A DNA stretch of 64,000 nt from Prochlorococcus marinus str. MIT 9211 (GTDB lineage: Bacteria; Cyanobacteriota; Cyanobacteriia; PCC-6307; Cyanobiaceae), in NCBI RefSeq assembly GCF_000018585.1, contig NC_009976.1, positions 1 through 64,000 on the forward strand, written 5' to 3'. Shown one piece after another: positions 1 through 11,414 of this stretch (its first letter is position 1; every line of letters starts with the position of its first letter). The notes below the pieces were generated by a model. The model was not told the DNA's origin, ran no database searches, and worked only from the letters and a program-made list of their open reading frames with translations. The position numbers and the translations under genes are program-made.

Positions 1-197
1 AGGAAATAAAAAAGAATAGAGTCTAGAAAACCAACTTGAAGGTATTCCACAGTTTCCACAAGCTCTACTACTACTAATTCTTATTTATTCTTTTTTATAA
101 GAACAGTAATAAACACTAATTAAAAAGCTTTGCAAATTTTGAAATGATATGAAAATTTGGGATGTCTTTTTTCTGTTTCGTCGTTAAATTTGATTCG
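1..197. other. Candidate oriC-proximal leader upstream of dnaN
   Basis: AT-rich non-coding leader. Two adjacent 9-mers, TATTCCACA (43-51) and GTTTCCACA (52-60), resemble DnaA boxes; the second differs by one base from the TTTTCCACA form reported in cyanobacteria. A long A/T stretch follows (61-160) that could serve as an unwinding region. Picocyanobacterial genomes are usually numbered from here, so this may be the right half of an origin whose left half lies outside the window. The box matches are seen; origin function is inferred. Confidence 0.4.
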
Positions 198-1355
198 ATG
201 AAACTAGTATGCTCCCAATCCGAACTGAACTCTGCTCTCCAGCTTGTTAGCAGAGCAGTAGCTTCTCGCCCTACCCACCCTGTATTAGCTAACATCTTGC
301 TAACAGCAGATGCTGGTACAGGACGCTTAAGCCTTACAGGCTTTGATCTAAATTTAGGAATTCAAACATCTCTAACCGCTTCAGTAGAAGTTAGTGGGGC
401 TACAACCCTTCCTGCAAAGTTGTTTGGAGAGATTGTTTCCAAACTTTCTAGTGACTCGCCAATAAATCTAGTAAGCGATGAATTAGGAGAAAAAGTTAAT
501 TTAACGAGTAAAAGTGGTACTTATCAAATGCGTGGTTTAAATGCAGATGATTTTCCTGAATTACCTCTTGTTCAGACTGGAGCTTCGTTGCAAATTAACC
601 CTTTGATTTTTGCTAATGCTTTAAAAAGTACGTTATTTGCAAGTAGCTCTGATGAATCAAAGCAAATTTTAACAGGAGTTCATTTAATTTTTGATGGAAA
701 TATTCTTCAAGCTGCAGCTACTGATGGTCATCGTTTAGCTGTATTAAACTTGGAAGATGCTATTAACTTGAACTCCTCTACGAATTTAAATACTAATGAT
801 AAAATTGAAGTCACACTTCCTGCTAAATCTCTTCGCGAAATTGAAAGATTTATTGGAAATTATAAAAACGAGGAAAAAATTAGTCTTTTTTATGATAGCG
901 GTCAAGTTGTATTTACGGCATTAAATCAAGTTGTTACAACAAGAATATTAGAAGGAGATTATCCAAATTATAATCAATTAATACCTGAATCATTTTCGAA
1001 TATTTTAGAATTTGATAGAAAACCTTTTATATCAGCTCTTGAAAGGATTGCTGTTTTAGCAGATCAACATAATAATGTTATAAAAATTTCAAAAGAACCT
1101 TCTTCTGATTTAGTTAAAATAACAGCTGATGCTCAGGATGTTGGTAGTGGTGTTGAATCCATTCCTGTTAAATTTAATGGAGATAATTTTCAAATTGCTT
1201 TTAATGTTCGTTATTTGTTAGAAGGATTAAGAGTTTTTGAAGAAGATAAAATTTGTTTACGTTGTAATTTACCTACTACTCCTGCTATTTTGTCTTCTAT
1301 AGATGATCAAAATACTTTTATTTACCTTGTAATGCCAATACAAATTCGGTCTTAA
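198..1355 (+). CDS. dnaN: DNA polymerase III beta subunit (sliding clamp)
   Basis: Ring-shaped processivity clamp that tethers DNA polymerase III and other repair and replication proteins to DNA. The 385-residue product has the usual family length and three tandem clamp folds. It opens MKLVCSQSELNSALQLVSRA and ends YLVMPIQIRS, the conserved C-terminal MP-[LIM] tail that lines the peptide-binding cleft. An in-frame start 36 bases upstream would add 12 residues that do not resemble the family N-terminus, so the ATG at 198 is preferred. It is the first gene of a co-directional run with the PRC-barrel gene and purL. dnaA is not adjacent, as is normal in cyanobacteria. Confidence 0.97.
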   Translation: MKLVCSQSELNSALQLVSRAVASRPTHPVLANILLTADAGTGRLSLTGFDLNLGIQTSLTASVEVSGATTLPAKLFGEIVSKLSSDSPINLVSDELGEKVNLTSKSGTYQMRGLNADDFPELPLVQTGASLQINPLIFANALKSTLFASSSDESKQILTGVHLIFDGNILQAAATDGHRLAVLNLEDAINLNSSTNLNTNDKIEVTLPAKSLREIERFIGNYKNEEKISLFYDSGQVVFTALNQVVTTRILEGDYPNYNQLIPESFSNILEFDRKPFISALERIAVLADQHNNVIKISKEPSSDLVKITADAQDVGSGVESIPVKFNGDNFQIAFNVRYLLEGLRVFEEDKICLRCNLPTTPAILSSIDDQNTFIYLVMPIQIRS

Positions 1356-1356
1356 T

Positions 1357-2124
1357 TTGACTTTATCTAACGAATTACTTTTAAGTAATCTTTTAAATCA
1401 CAATGTTAGATGTGATAAAGGTATAGACCATGGTCCTGGCATTATTGCTTGGATGCATCCACCTGTCCATCGTTTACTTGGATGGGCTACGAGACCTTCT
1501 ACTTTAAAATTATCAAGGGATGTTTGGCGTTTGAATCAGTTAAAAGGCATTTCTTCTCAAGAGCTTTATGTAAAAGGAATACCTGCTCAGTCAGATCAAG
1601 CAACCCTTGATAGGTTCCCTACATTATTAGAAGCTGATTTAATTAATAGAAACGGAGAAAAAATAGCATTAATTGCTGATTTTGTATTTGACTATAAAAC
1701 AGGTAAAATTTTATATTACTTAGTATCAAGATCAAATCCTAAAATACCTGGAACAAGTAGATGGCAGTTATCACTTGATAAAATTATTGATCAACAACCT
1801 GGTTTAGTATTTACTAATAATCTAAGACTTGATGATTTTCCGATACTGAAATCAAGCTTTCGTCAGAACTTATTAAAAAAAAGTTTGAAATTGCGTGATC
1901 AATTTCAAGAAATTTCTTTGAGAGCAAATACTCGTTTAGAAGGTTGGTTAGAAGAATTACCTTGGGATGACGAAGAGCTCTCTGAAAATTTTTCTGAAGA
2001 TAATAGTAGATTTGATTTATTTGGAGATTGGGACATTAATAATGATGACGAAGCTAAACAGTTTTATATAAACTCTTCTAGTAGAATAAATAACCCTGAA
2101 AAAGAAGGAGATCCTTGGATATAA
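1357..2124 (+). CDS. PRC-barrel-like conserved protein
   Basis: Protein of about 255 residues found as the second gene in picocyanobacterial chromosomes. Residues about 90-150 ([20 protein letters not shown], then a segment with [13 protein letters not shown]) look like a PRC-barrel, a small beta-barrel seen in photosynthetic reaction-centre H subunits and in RNA-processing proteins. The C-terminal third is highly acidic ([12 protein letters not shown] and beyond). The start is uncertain: the TTG at 1357 is one base after the dnaN stop, and no ATG precedes the conserved core. Translation is probably coupled to dnaN. The molecular role is unknown. Confidence 0.75.
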   Translation: MTLSNELLLSNLLNHNVRCDKGIDHGPGIIAWMHPPVHRLLGWATRPSTLKLSRDVWRLNQLKGISSQELYVKGIPAQSDQATLDRFPTLLEADLINRNGEKIALIADFVFDYKTGKILYYLVSRSNPKIPGTSRWQLSLDKIIDQQPGLVFTNNLRLDDFPILKSSFRQNLLKKSLKLRDQFQEISLRANTRLEGWLEELPWDDEELSENFSEDNSRFDLFGDWDINNDDEAKQFYINSSSRINNPEKEGDPWI

Positions 2125-4544
2125 AAACTATGCTAGAAAACTCCTCAATCGAATTTGAAAATTTAGTCAAATTATCTTCTTTTAAAACCGATTATGATGT
2201 TTTAAGTTCTTTATCACATGAAGGATTAAAAAAGGAAGATTACATTGAAATCTGCAAACGTCTAGAACGAGCTCCAAACCGGACTGAATTGGGAATGTTT
2301 GGAGTTATGTGGTCTGAACATTGTTGTTATAGAAATTCAAAACCATTATTACAAAATTTGCCTACTTCAGGTAAGCGTATTCTTGTAGGTCCTGGAGAAA
2401 ATGCTGGAGTTGTTGATATAGGAGATGGTCAAAGGATAGCGTTTAAAATAGAAAGTCATAACCATCCTTCTGCAGTTGAACCATTTCAAGGTGCTGCTAC
2501 TGGAGTTGGGGGGATTTTACGTGATATTTTTACAATGGGTGCACGTCCTATTGCTTTATTAAATGCACTTAGGTTTGGTTTGCTAGAAGATAAAAAAAAT
2601 GTTGGCTTATTAGAGGGTGTTGTTGCTGGAATAGCGCATTATGGCAACTGTGTTGGTGTACCAACAATTGGAGGTGAGACATCTTTTAATACGAGCTATT
2701 CAGGTAATCCTTTAGTGAATGCTATGGCTATTGGCTTACTAGAAACAAAAGATATTGTTTGTTCTGGAGCAAAAGGTATCGATTATCCAGTCATTTATGT
2801 TGGTAGTACTACAGGAAGAGATGGAATGGGAGGTGCTAGTTTTGCTAGTGCGGAATTAAGTAACACTTCTCTTGATGATCGTCCAGCTGTTCAAGTTGGT
2901 GACCCATTTCTTGAGAAAGGTTTAATTGAAGGATGTTTAGAAGCTTTTAAAACAGGTAATGTTATAGCTGCTCAAGATATGGGAGCTGCAGGACTTACTT
3001 GTAGTTGCTCTGAAATGGCTGCGAAGGGAGAAGTAGGTATTGAGTTGGATTTGGACCTTGTTCCTGCTCGTGAACAAGGTATGACACCATATGAATTTTT
3101 ACTTTCAGAATCTCAAGAAAGAATGCTTTTTGTAGTTAAGCCTGGCAAAGAAAATGATGTGATGAAAATTTTTACAAATTGGGGACTAAAAGCTCAAGTT
3201 GTAGGAAAAGTTCTCAAGGAAAGAGTTGTAAGAGTTTTATATCAGAAAAAAATAGTTGTAGATTTACCAGCTGACGCTTTAGCTGAAGATACTCCAGTTA
3301 ATGAACATTCTTTACTATCTAATCCTCCAAAATATATCTTAGATCATTGGAAATGGACTGAAGAAAACCTTCCTTTTTCTAATGAAAAAGGTATAACAGT
3401 GCAAGATAAAATAAAAAAAGACAGATTTTTTACATGGAATAATATCTTATTAAAATTATTAGATGATCCAACAATTGCTTCTAAGAAATGGATATATAAT
3501 CAGTATGATTACCAGGTTCAGAATAATACAATTATTCCACCTGGAGCTGCTGATGCGGCTGTTATTCGCGTAAGAGATATAGATTCAAAAAAAAGTGATA
3601 AATTGATTAATAAAGGTTTAGCAGCAGTGGTTGATTGTCCTAATCGTTGGGTTGCTTTAGATCCTGAACGTGGCGCTATAGCAGCAGTTGCTGAAGCATC
3701 AAGGAATATTTCTTGTGTTGGAGGAGAACCTTTGGCTTTAACTGATAATTTGAATTTCTCATCTCCTGATCATGCTATCGGTTATTGGCAATTAGCTAAA
3801 GCTTGTGAAGGTATTTCTAAAGCATCCTTACATCTTGATACTCCTGTAACTGGAGGAAATGTTTCCTTATATAATGAGATACGTCTTTCTACTGGAGAAA
3901 TACAACCTATTCAACCAACACCAGTCATAGGAATGATAGGTTTAATAGACGATATTAATACTATTGTAGGTCAATCATGGATTAATGAAGGTGATCTTAT
4001 TTGGTTATTAGGTGTTCCTTTAGAAGCATCATCATTATTAGATAATAGAATTAGCTTATCTTGTACTGCATATTTAGAGAATATTTTTAATTTACATACA
4101 GGCAGACCCCCTGAAATAGATTTGAATTTGGAAAAATTAATACAATCATTTCTCCGAAAATCAATTTCTAATCAATTAATACTCTCTGCTCATGATGTCA
4201 GTGATGGAGGTATAGCGACTGCTTTAGCAGAATCTGTTATATCTTCTGGATTAGGAGCAAAATGTATCTTTCCTAATACTTCAAATAGAATTGATAGTTT
4301 ATTATTTGCTGAAGGTGGATCTAGAATTGTTATAAGCATTTCTCCTAGTAAACTTTCTGAATGGAAATTAAATTTAAGGACTTTTGCTAGAGAGAATAGT
4401 TTTTCCATACCTGCTATGCAAATAGGTCATGTTCAACGTGACCCTAGTCTTTCCATTTCTCAAGCTAATGTTGAATTAATACAATTATCAATTTCTCAAT
4501 TAGCATCTTCATTTAATAATGCAATTCCTCGTAGAATGTCGTGA
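2115..4544 (+). CDS. purL: Phosphoribosylformylglycinamidine synthase subunit PurL
   Basis: Synthetase subunit for step four of purine synthesis, converting FGAR, ATP and ammonia to FGAM. Its length (804-809 residues) is the small-PurL type that works with separate PurS and PurQ, neither in this window. Diagnostic segments are [12 protein letters not shown] near residue 65, with the catalytic His, [20 protein letters not shown] for ATP and Mg binding, and a second AIR-synthase-like half with [17 protein letters not shown]. Two starts compete. TTG 2115 has AAGGAG four bases upstream and overlaps the previous gene by 10 bases. ATG 2130 has no overlap but also no well-placed ribosome site. purF follows 75 bases later. 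Confidence 0.96.
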   Translation: MDIKTMLENSSIEFENLVKLSSFKTDYDVLSSLSHEGLKKEDYIEICKRLERAPNRTELGMFGVMWSEHCCYRNSKPLLQNLPTSGKRILVGPGENAGVVDIGDGQRIAFKIESHNHPSAVEPFQGAATGVGGILRDIFTMGARPIALLNALRFGLLEDKKNVGLLEGVVAGIAHYGNCVGVPTIGGETSFNTSYSGNPLVNAMAIGLLETKDIVCSGAKGIDYPVIYVGSTTGRDGMGGASFASAELSNTSLDDRPAVQVGDPFLEKGLIEGCLEAFKTGNVIAAQDMGAAGLTCSCSEMAAKGEVGIELDLDLVPAREQGMTPYEFLLSESQERMLFVVKPGKENDVMKIFTNWGLKAQVVGKVLKERVVRVLYQKKIVVDLPADALAEDTPVNEHSLLSNPPKYILDHWKWTEENLPFSNEKGITVQDKIKKDRFFTWNNILLKLLDDPTIASKKWIYNQYDYQVQNNTIIPPGAADAAVIRVRDIDSKKSDKLINKGLAAVVDCPNRWVALDPERGAIAAVAEASRNISCVGGEPLALTDNLNFSSPDHAIGYWQLAKACEGISKASLHLDTPVTGGNVSLYNEIRLSTGEIQPIQPTPVIGMIGLIDDINTIVGQSWINEGDLIWLLGVPLEASSLLDNRISLSCTAYLENIFNLHTGRPPEIDLNLEKLIQSFLRKSISNQLILSAHDVSDGGIATALAESVISSGLGAKCIFPNTSNRIDSLLFAEGGSRIVISISPSKLSEWKLNLRTFARENSFSIPAMQIGHVQRDPSLSISQANVELIQLSISQLASSFNNAIPRRMS

Positions 4545-4619
4545 AAACATATATTCTTCAAAACTTATCTATGACTTCTTCAGATAATTTTTTATTCTGT
4601 ATATATTAAGGAGTATTTT

Positions 4620-6077
4620 ATGTGCGGCATAGTAGGTATTTTTTCTAATCATCAGATTAATCAATTGATTTATGACAGCTTGTTATTATTGCAGCATAGA
4701 GGGCAAGACTCTACAGGTATAGCAACGATGGAAGGAAGTTTATTCCATATATGTAAATCAAAAGGACAAGTAAAAGAAGCTTATAGAACGCGAGATATGA
4801 GAAGTTTACTTGGCAATATAGGTATTGGTCATGTCAGATATGCGACTAAAGGAACTGCAGATAGTGAAAATGAAGCACAACCCTTTTATGTCAATGCACC
4901 TTATGGCATTATTCTTGTACATAATGGAAATTTGACTAATACAAGAGAACTAGAAAAGCAGCTTTTTAATATAGATCGAAGACATACAAATTCTTCTAGT
5001 GATACTGAAATGTTGCTAAATATCTTTGCAACTGAAATACAAGCTCAAATTCATGGAAGTTCTTTATCACCAGAACATATTTTTTCTGCTATTAAATCAT
5101 TACATAAAAGAGTGGAAGGTTCTTATGCTGCTATTGCTTTAATTGCTGGCCATGGATTAGTTGCTTTTAGAGATCCGTATGGAATTAGACCATTAGTTTT
5201 AGGTAAAAGAATTTCGGAAGATAATCGGGATGAATGGATTCTTGCAAGCGAATCTCTGGTCTTGGAAAATAACGATTTTCAAATTGTTCGTGATTTAGAT
5301 CCAGGGGAGGCAGTATTTATATCAGTCAATGGTGAACTTCATTCCCAACAATGTTCAGATAATCCCAAACTATTTCCTTGTTCTTTCGAATATGTTTATT
5401 TAGCTAGGCCTGATTCAATTATGAATGGAATCTCTGTCTATGAAGCAAGGCTTCGGATGGGTGATCGATTAGCGAATACTATAAAAAAGACACTTAATTC
5501 TGGAGATATTGATGTTGTTATGCCTATTCCCGATTCTTCCAGGCCTTCTGCCATGCAAGTTGCTAGACAATTAGGTGTTGAATATAGAGAAGGATTTTTT
5601 AAAAATAGATATGTAGGCAGAACTTTTATTATGCCAGGGCAATCTCAACGAAAGAAATCAGTACGACAAAAGTTAAATGCTATGAGTACAGAGTTTAAAG
5701 GAAAAAATATTCTCATTGTTGACGACTCTATAGTTCGAGGAACTACTTCTAGAGAAATAGTTCAAATGGCAAGACTTGCTGGAGCGAATAAAGTTACATT
5801 TACTTCAGCAGCTCCGCCTATACGATTTCCGCATGTTTATGGGATTAATATGCCTTCAAAAGATGAGCTAATAGCATATGATCGATCCATTCTTGAAATT
5901 CAGAATATTTTATTAGTTGATCAATTAGTTTATCAAGAGGTCGGTGATCTTAAGACTGCAATTTTGGATGACTCCAAGATAGAAGATTTAGATATGTCTT
6001 GCTTTACAGGTCATTATGTTACAGGAACAGTTACTAATGAATATTTAAATTGGGTTGAAACTGAATATATTTCTTAA
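4620..6077 (+). CDS. purF: Amidophosphoribosyltransferase
   Basis: Committed first step of purine synthesis, making phosphoribosylamine from PRPP and glutamine. The 485-residue protein begins MCGIVGIFS, so the N-terminal nucleophile Cys2 is exposed after Met removal with no propeptide. The glutaminase domain (to about residue 230) contains [12 protein letters not shown]. The phosphoribosyltransferase half carries the PRPP loop [17 protein letters not shown] at about 362-378. TAAGGAG lies six bases upstream of the ATG, one of the clearest ribosome binding sites in the window. The gene ends four bases inside the end of the convergent topoisomerase gene. Pairing with purL suggests shared purine control. 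Confidence 0.97.
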   Translation: MCGIVGIFSNHQINQLIYDSLLLLQHRGQDSTGIATMEGSLFHICKSKGQVKEAYRTRDMRSLLGNIGIGHVRYATKGTADSENEAQPFYVNAPYGIILVHNGNLTNTRELEKQLFNIDRRHTNSSSDTEMLLNIFATEIQAQIHGSSLSPEHIFSAIKSLHKRVEGSYAAIALIAGHGLVAFRDPYGIRPLVLGKRISEDNRDEWILASESLVLENNDFQIVRDLDPGEAVFISVNGELHSQQCSDNPKLFPCSFEYVYLARPDSIMNGISVYEARLRMGDRLANTIKKTLNSGDIDVVMPIPDSSRPSAMQVARQLGVEYREGFFKNRYVGRTFIMPGQSQRKKSVRQKLNAMSTEFKGKNILIVDDSIVRGTTSREIVQMARLAGANKVTFTSAAPPIRFPHVYGINMPSKDELIAYDRSILEIQNILLVDQLVYQEVGDLKTAILDDSKIEDLDMSCFTGHYVTGTVTNEYLNWVETEYIS

Positions 6078-8560
6078 TTAATAAAAGAATGACTGTTAGG
6101 ATCTATTAAAGGAATAACTTCATCTATATACTCGTCATCATCAACTTTTATTAGATCTTTGTTAATTTTATCATACTTAATCTCCTTTATAGCCTCTTGA
6201 CTTATCCTTCCATTTCTTTCTTTTGATGTAATTACTCCAACTAGGCTCTTGCCATTAAATACTTGTACTACCCTGTTTTGCTCTTTATTAGAATCCTTTA
6301 ATATATTTTTTATTGTCCCTAAGTCTCCTCTTTTACATGTTCTTATACTATTTATAGAATGTTTTAAAATAGAACCCTTTTTAGTTATCATTATTAAGTC
6401 TTCTTTAGATGAACAAGTGATAGCACCTATAATTCTCTCTCCTGGGAAAAGTTTCATAATCACTGATCCTTGAGCCAATTTGCCCATAATAGGGATATTT
6501 TCATCATCTATTTTTATTTTCAGTATTCTTCCTATGTCACTTACAATAATTAAATAGTCATTTAAACGACAGATTAAACCTGATTGCAAGTTCACATTTT
6601 CTTTTAACTTTAATAATGATGCTGCTCTTCCTGACATATCTACTATTTCTTCTATATCTAATCTTTTGAATCTACCATCACTTGTTAGAAGTCCAATACT
6701 AAGCTCTTTATCTTTTCCTATTGGAATAATACTACTGATCTTTTCTTTTTCTAATATTGTTGGAATGAACTTTTGAATTATTCCAGGTTGATTTCCTGAA
6801 AACTCCCATTTGACTAAAGCTATTTTTCCGCAATTTGTAACTACAATAACTTTTGGATTTTTTTCTATAGGCCATATTAATCTTGCTGGTATTGGTGCAT
6901 CTCCAAGATTACAGCTTTCATCTAAATGTAATCTTCCTAGAAGTTGTGGGCTTACTATTTTTACTTGATTGTCATTTTGTATCATTAATCTACTTTCACG
7001 AGGTAGATTTTCATATGCTTTTTTTCTTTGCAATTCTGCATTAGGTCTCAGACTTGCGTTCCTTTGTGCTAATAACTCATCACCGCCCTCAATTAATTTG
7101 GTCTTTCTTTTGGACCCAAATTGCTTTCTTAATCCTTTTAGTTCTTCGATCATTGCTTTTAACAATTCGTCTCTGTCATTAAGAACAATTTCTAAGCAAC
7201 TTTTCTTTTCCTTTAGTTCTTCTAACTCGTTATATAAACTTTGAGTTTCTAGATTTGTTAACCTTCTTAAAGGCATTGAAAGTATTCCATCAGCTTGTTT
7301 CTCAGTTAAATCTAGTCGAACCATAAGTCTTGTTCTAGCCTCCATTGCATCTTTAGCACTTTCAATCATATCTATTACATTTCTAACATTTTCTAAGGCT
7401 TTTAATAGTCCTTCAACTATTTCAAGCCTTTCTAATGTTTTTAATAGATTATTTTTTGTTCTTCTAATAATTGTTAACTCTCTAAACTCCAAGAAAATAT
7501 CTAAGAATTTCTTAAGTGATAATTGTTTAGGCTGTCCATTAACAATTGCTAGTAAGGTTGCACCAAAATTACTTTGAAGAGAAGTTCTTTGATATAAAGT
7601 ATTTAATATTTTTTCAGGGTTACTGTCTCTTCTTAGTTCTACTACTATTCTCATTCCTTCTCTATCACTTTCATCTCTTATATCGGCTATACCTTCTACT
7701 TTTCCATTATTTACCATCTCTGCTAATTTTTCTATCCAATTAGATTTACTAATTTGATAAGGTAATTCAGTAATGATTATTGCATTTTTTTTGTGTTTTC
7801 CTTTCCCTGGATTAATTTCTTCGATATGAGCTATTCCTCTCATTGGAATACTCCCTTTTCCCTTTAAATATGTCTCTTTAACACCAGTTCCGATTAGGAC
7901 CTCTCCCCCGGTTGGGAAATCAGGTCCTGGAATTATGCTTAGTAACCTTTCCTCTGAAATATTAGGCTTTTTAATTATTTCTATTAATGCATTAATAACT
8001 TCATTAATGTTGTGCGGTGGAATGCTCGTTGCCATGCCTACTGCAATGCCAGAGCACCCATTAAGAATCAGAAAAGGTAATTGAGCTGGTAATACAATTG
8101 GCTCCTGTTGTGAAGAATCAAAGTTTGGTGCAAATTCAACAGTATTTGAACCAAGTTCCCCAAGCATTGCTTCATATGCGATTGCTGCTAAGCGAGTTTC
8201 TGTATATCTCATTGCAGCAGGTGGATCATCATCTACAGATCCAAAATTTCCATGTCCATCTAAAACTGGATATCTGCTTGCAAAACTTTGAACAAGCCTT
8301 ACTAAGGCATCGTAAACCGCTTGATCTCCATGAGGGTGGTATTTACCAAGTACATCCCCTACTACCCGAGCACATTTTTTAAAGGGTCTTTCTGGAGTTA
8401 ATCCTAATTCATGCATTGCATAAAGAATCCGCCTTTGTACAGGCTTCATCCCATCTCTTGCATCAGGCAATGCTCTTCCAACGATTACGCTCATCGCGTA
8501 TTCGAGGTACGACCGCTGCATTTCGTGATGCAGTGAAATAGCTTGCAGGCGCTCTTCCAT
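6074..8560 (-). CDS. Type IIA topoisomerase subunit A (GyrA/ParC-like)
   Basis: DNA breakage-reunion subunit of gyrase or topoisomerase IV, 828 residues. The N-terminal part has [19 protein letters not shown], the QRDR segment [17 protein letters not shown] (73-89) and AAMRYTE with the catalytic Tyr119. The C-terminal beta-pinwheel region (about 500-828) lacks a recognisable QRRGGKG GyrA box; the nearest candidate reads [12 protein letters not shown]. Cyanobacteria often carry two GyrA-type genes, and the missing box suggests this is the ParC-like one, or a gyrase with a divergent C-terminus. Gln80 sits at the position of E. coli Ser83. The partner GyrB/ParE gene is not in the window. Confidence 0.9.
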   Translation of the reverse strand: MEERLQAISLHHEMQRSYLEYAMSVIVGRALPDARDGMKPVQRRILYAMHELGLTPERPFKKCARVVGDVLGKYHPHGDQAVYDALVRLVQSFASRYPVLDGHGNFGSVDDDPPAAMRYTETRLAAIAYEAMLGELGSNTVEFAPNFDSSQQEPIVLPAQLPFLILNGCSGIAVGMATSIPPHNINEVINALIEIIKKPNISEERLLSIIPGPDFPTGGEVLIGTGVKETYLKGKGSIPMRGIAHIEEINPGKGKHKKNAIIITELPYQISKSNWIEKLAEMVNNGKVEGIADIRDESDREGMRIVVELRRDSNPEKILNTLYQRTSLQSNFGATLLAIVNGQPKQLSLKKFLDIFLEFRELTIIRRTKNNLLKTLERLEIVEGLLKALENVRNVIDMIESAKDAMEARTRLMVRLDLTEKQADGILSMPLRRLTNLETQSLYNELEELKEKKSCLEIVLNDRDELLKAMIEELKGLRKQFGSKRKTKLIEGGDELLAQRNASLRPNAELQRKKAYENLPRESRLMIQNDNQVKIVSPQLLGRLHLDESCNLGDAPIPARLIWPIEKNPKVIVVTNCGKIALVKWEFSGNQPGIIQKFIPTILEKEKISSIIPIGKDKELSIGLLTSDGRFKRLDIEEIVDMSGRAASLLKLKENVNLQSGLICRLNDYLIIVSDIGRILKIKIDDENIPIMGKLAQGSVIMKLFPGERIIGAITCSSKEDLIMITKKGSILKHSINSIRTCKRGDLGTIKNILKDSNKEQNRVVQVFNGKSLVGVITSKERNGRISQEAIKEIKYDKINKDLIKVDDDEYIDEVIPLIDPNSHSFIN

Positions 8561-8637
8561 CCAGATAATTGAGGATTCTTAGAAGGCCTAAGGATTCAAG
8601 AGTACAGACTTATTTCATTTTGCACCAGTTTTTGTTA

Positions 8638-9531
8638 TCACTTATTTTGAAAGTTTGAGTTAGCCAAAGCCTTGGCGATTGAAGTTGCAAGTTTTGGACT
8701 TTTAAATAGCTCTTTTGTTGCTTCTTGAAGCTTGTTACCCCAAAGCTGTTCTTTTTGATGTATTTGTGAAACGTAATTAGGATTTAAATTCAATGCTTCT
8801 TTAGCAAGTTTTATAGATTCTTCATTGTTGATATGAATACTATTTAGCGCTGCTGCCAATGCAAGTTTTGGCTCAGCATCATTTGTGATTCCTAGGACTT
8901 TCCGCCATAGGTAAATTGCTTTTTTGATGTTATTCATCTCGTAATGAACAAGACCTTGATTATTAATTGCTTGCCAGAAATTAGGTTTTAGCTCAGACGC
9001 CTTTTGAAATGCTTTTAATGCAGAATTGGTTTTGTTTAGAATAAACTTTGCATTTCCTAACTGAAAATATGCAGTTGGATTGTTTGGATCAATTTTTAAA
9101 CCTGATTCAAGTGATGTAATAGCATATTTAGGTTTTTTTAGGTTTAATGCTATTGATGCTTCTGCAAACCAAATATTAGCTAGTGAAGAGTTATATGATT
9201 TTGCTTTTTGAATTGATAAAAGTGCATCTTCGAGTTGATTAGTTTTCATTTGACCTTCTGCAAGTATTATCCAAAGCTCTACTTTTTCTGGATTAAGACT
9301 AACTGCTAATTTAGCAAGATTAGTGCCTTGCTTTATTGGTCCAAACCTAATGAATTTAGCTGCCATATCTCCTATACTTAAACCTGTGACTTTTAGCTCT
9401 TTAGTATTTGGCTCATAAACACTTGGAATAAAAGCAAATGATCTTTGATTAGGTATTAATATATTAAAATTTAAAACTGCTAAAACAATTATATATGTCT
9501 TTTTCATTGAAATAATACTGTATTTAGGCAT
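8638..9531 (-). CDS. Exported TPR-repeat protein
   Basis: Protein of 297 residues with an N-terminal hydrophobic segment (about 9-33, KKTYIIVLAVLNFNILI, ending in SFAF) consistent with a signal peptide or anchor. At least five tetratricopeptide repeats follow, recognisable by NPEKVELWIILAEGQMKTNQ, DPNNPTAYFQLGNAKFILNK and KPNFWQAINNQGLVHYEMNN. TPR arrays scaffold protein contacts, and in cyanobacteria exported ones often help photosystem or pilus assembly, but no specific role is visible. The ATG at 9531 has AAGGA eight bases upstream, just after the queG stop; an ATG at 9507 is an alternative start. It lies 11 bases downstream of queG and is probably co-transcribed. Confidence 0.8.
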   Translation of the reverse strand: MPKYSIISMKKTYIIVLAVLNFNILIPNQRSFAFIPSVYEPNTKELKVTGLSIGDMAAKFIRFGPIKQGTNLAKLAVSLNPEKVELWIILAEGQMKTNQLEDALLSIQKAKSYNSSLANIWFAEASIALNLKKPKYAITSLESGLKIDPNNPTAYFQLGNAKFILNKTNSALKAFQKASELKPNFWQAINNQGLVHYEMNNIKKAIYLWRKVLGITNDAEPKLALAAALNSIHINNEESIKLAKEALNLNPNYVSQIHQKEQLWGNKLQEATKELFKSPKLATSIAKALANSNFQNK

Positions 9532-9542
9532 AAAACTATTCC

Positions 9543-10508
9543 TTATTTTTCTAGCTTAGTACAATTAACAGCTTTATTTCCTAACTTTGCATTACGCCTC
9601 CACATCCAAGGTTTAATCCTTTTTAATGCAGAGTTTTTTAGCTTTTTTTTCCATGTCTCATCATCCCATGCCAATATTTTATCTTTACTGAGATTTAGCA
9701 CCCATTCATGAGGCTGCACATCTGGGTCTTTGCTACTCACCATTGTTTGGTGATTCCATGGACAAACGTCTTGACATATATCGCATCCCGCAATCCATTT
9801 ACCCATTGACTTTTCAATATTTTCTGGAAGTTTAGGATTTCGATTTTCAATATTGTGATATGCAAGACATTTTTGAGCATTCACTACAAAAGGCTCTGTA
9901 ATTGCATGTGTTGGACAAGCTTCAATACATTTTTGACAATTGCCGCATAGAGGAGTTGAAGGCTTATCAGGAGTTAGAGCTTCTGTGCAAAGTAAATATC
10001 CCAAGACCATCCAAGAACCATGTTTCTTATCAATCAAATTACTGTTTTTGCCTATCCATCCGATCCCAGCTTCTTCTGCCCATGCCTTTTCTAGAAGTGG
10101 AGATGAATCTACACAAATTTTCCATTTACAATTAGCTTTTCTTTGCTCTAGCCATCGTCCTAATTTTTTGAGTCTTTTTTCTAAAACTTTGTGATAATCA
10201 TTGCCCCATGCGTAGCGAGCAACTAACAATTTGTCTGGATCACTTATTTTTGCATCAATGTAATAATTCAGTCCTACTACGAGAACACTTTGCACATCCT
10301 TTAAAAGTGTTTGTATGCTTTGACGTCTTGGGGCTTCCATCCATCTCATATCACCGTGATAGCCAGCATCTAGCCATCTCTGTAGCGCAGCTGTGCGCAT
10401 CTTTATTCGATTGCTTCCGGGGATTCTGGCTATGCCTACAGGACTGAATCCGTGACGCTTTGCCTCCTCTTTAAAATCATGTGAAAGCTTGTCTTGGGTT
10501 TCCAACAT
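9543..10508 (-). CDS. queG: Epoxyqueuosine reductase QueG
   Basis: Cobalamin- and iron-sulfur-dependent enzyme for the last step of queuosine synthesis, reducing epoxyqueuosine to queuosine at tRNA position 34. The 321-residue product has the DUF1730 N-terminal cobalamin domain (FSPVGIARIPGSNR, GYHGDMRWME). Two [4Fe-4S] ligand sets follow: CGNCQKCIEACPTHAI (about 190-205) and CDICQDVCPWNH (about 243-254). Length and motif order match the family. ATG 10508 is chosen over a TTG two codons upstream. The downstream TPR gene probably shares its transcript. Confidence 0.93.
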   Translation of the reverse strand: MLETQDKLSHDFKEEAKRHGFSPVGIARIPGSNRIKMRTAALQRWLDAGYHGDMRWMEAPRRQSIQTLLKDVQSVLVVGLNYYIDAKISDPDKLLVARYAWGNDYHKVLEKRLKKLGRWLEQRKANCKWKICVDSSPLLEKAWAEEAGIGWIGKNSNLIDKKHGSWMVLGYLLCTEALTPDKPSTPLCGNCQKCIEACPTHAITEPFVVNAQKCLAYHNIENRNPKLPENIEKSMGKWIAGCDICQDVCPWNHQTMVSSKDPDVQPHEWVLNLSKDKILAWDDETWKKKLKNSALKRIKPWMWRRNAKLGNKAVNCTKLEK

Positions 10509-10636
10509 GGCCAAAATTCATCAAAAAAGAGAAGAGTTTTGCTTCATCTTTCATTATTTCCATTAATAAAAGCTTATTGCTAAATGAAATTGGTTAACTT
10601 AGTTGAATAATCTAATTCAAGGGTTTTAGAAACTTT

Positions 10637-11380
10637 TTGGTTCAGTCATCTCCTAGACAAGATCTTTCCTTAGCCTCAAGGTTGCAGCAAGATCTTAAGA
10701 ATGACCTTATAGCTGGGTTGTTAGTTGTCATTCCATTGGCGACCACCATTTGGCTGTCAACGATAGTTAGCCGCTTTGTGCTTGCTTTCCTTACGTCTAT
10801 ACCTAAGCAATTAAATCCATTTATTACTCTTAACCCACTTTTGCAAGATTTGATCAATCTTGCTCTTGGCTTAACTGTCCCTTTATTAGGAATACTTTTA
10901 ATTGGATTGATGGCAAGGAATTTTGTAGGACGTTGGTTGCTTGAATTTGGAGAAGGGACTCTTTCTAAGATTCCATTCGCAGGCTCAGTTTATAAAACTT
11001 TAAAGCAACTCTTAGAAACTTTTCTAAGAGACAATTCTAAAAGATTTAGAAGAGTTGTTTTGGTTGAATATCCTCGTGAAGGACTATTTAGTGTTGGTTT
11101 TGTTACTGGCTTGGTTGGTCCATCACTTCAACCAGAATTAAGTCAACCACTACTTAGTGTATTTATTCCTACTGCGCCAAATCCAACTACTGGCTGGTAT
11201 ACCTTAGTCCCTGAGTCGTCGGTTAAAGATTTAAATATTTCAGTTGAGGATGCCTTCCGTACCATTATCTCAGCAGGAATTGTTAACCCAGATGAGAGAA
11301 ATACTTCAATTAATACAAGTTTTTCTAGCTTATTTGCACAATTAAGATCTAATCAATCCCAATCGTCTGTTTCTAATTAG
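10637..11380 (+). CDS. DUF502 family membrane protein
   Basis: Protein of 247 residues of the DUF502 family, found in cyanobacteria and chloroplasts (the LIKE-COV group in plants). Two membrane spans lie at about residues 24-50 (GLLVVIPLATTIWLSTIVSR) and 68-92 (NLALGLTVPLLGILLIGLMA). They are followed by the family signature GEGTLSKIPFAGSVYKTLKQ and a soluble domain containing VEYPREGLFSVGFVTG. Biochemical function is unknown. The start is TTG 10637; no ATG or GTG precedes the conserved region in frame. It is followed by nusB after 34 bases. Confidence 0.88.
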   Translation: MVQSSPRQDLSLASRLQQDLKNDLIAGLLVVIPLATTIWLSTIVSRFVLAFLTSIPKQLNPFITLNPLLQDLINLALGLTVPLLGILLIGLMARNFVGRWLLEFGEGTLSKIPFAGSVYKTLKQLLETFLRDNSKRFRRVVLVEYPREGLFSVGFVTGLVGPSLQPELSQPLLSVFIPTAPNPTTGWYTLVPESSVKDLNISVEDAFRTIISAGIVNPDERNTSINTSFSSLFAQLRSNQSQSSVSN

Positions 11381-11414
11381 ACTTGTAACTCATTCTTTTC
11401 TTTCATTTTTGATA

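Noticed and set aside
8098-8382. 94-residue frame antisense to the topoisomerase gene
   Set aside because: It lies entirely opposite the most conserved part of the gyrA-like gene and is a shadow.
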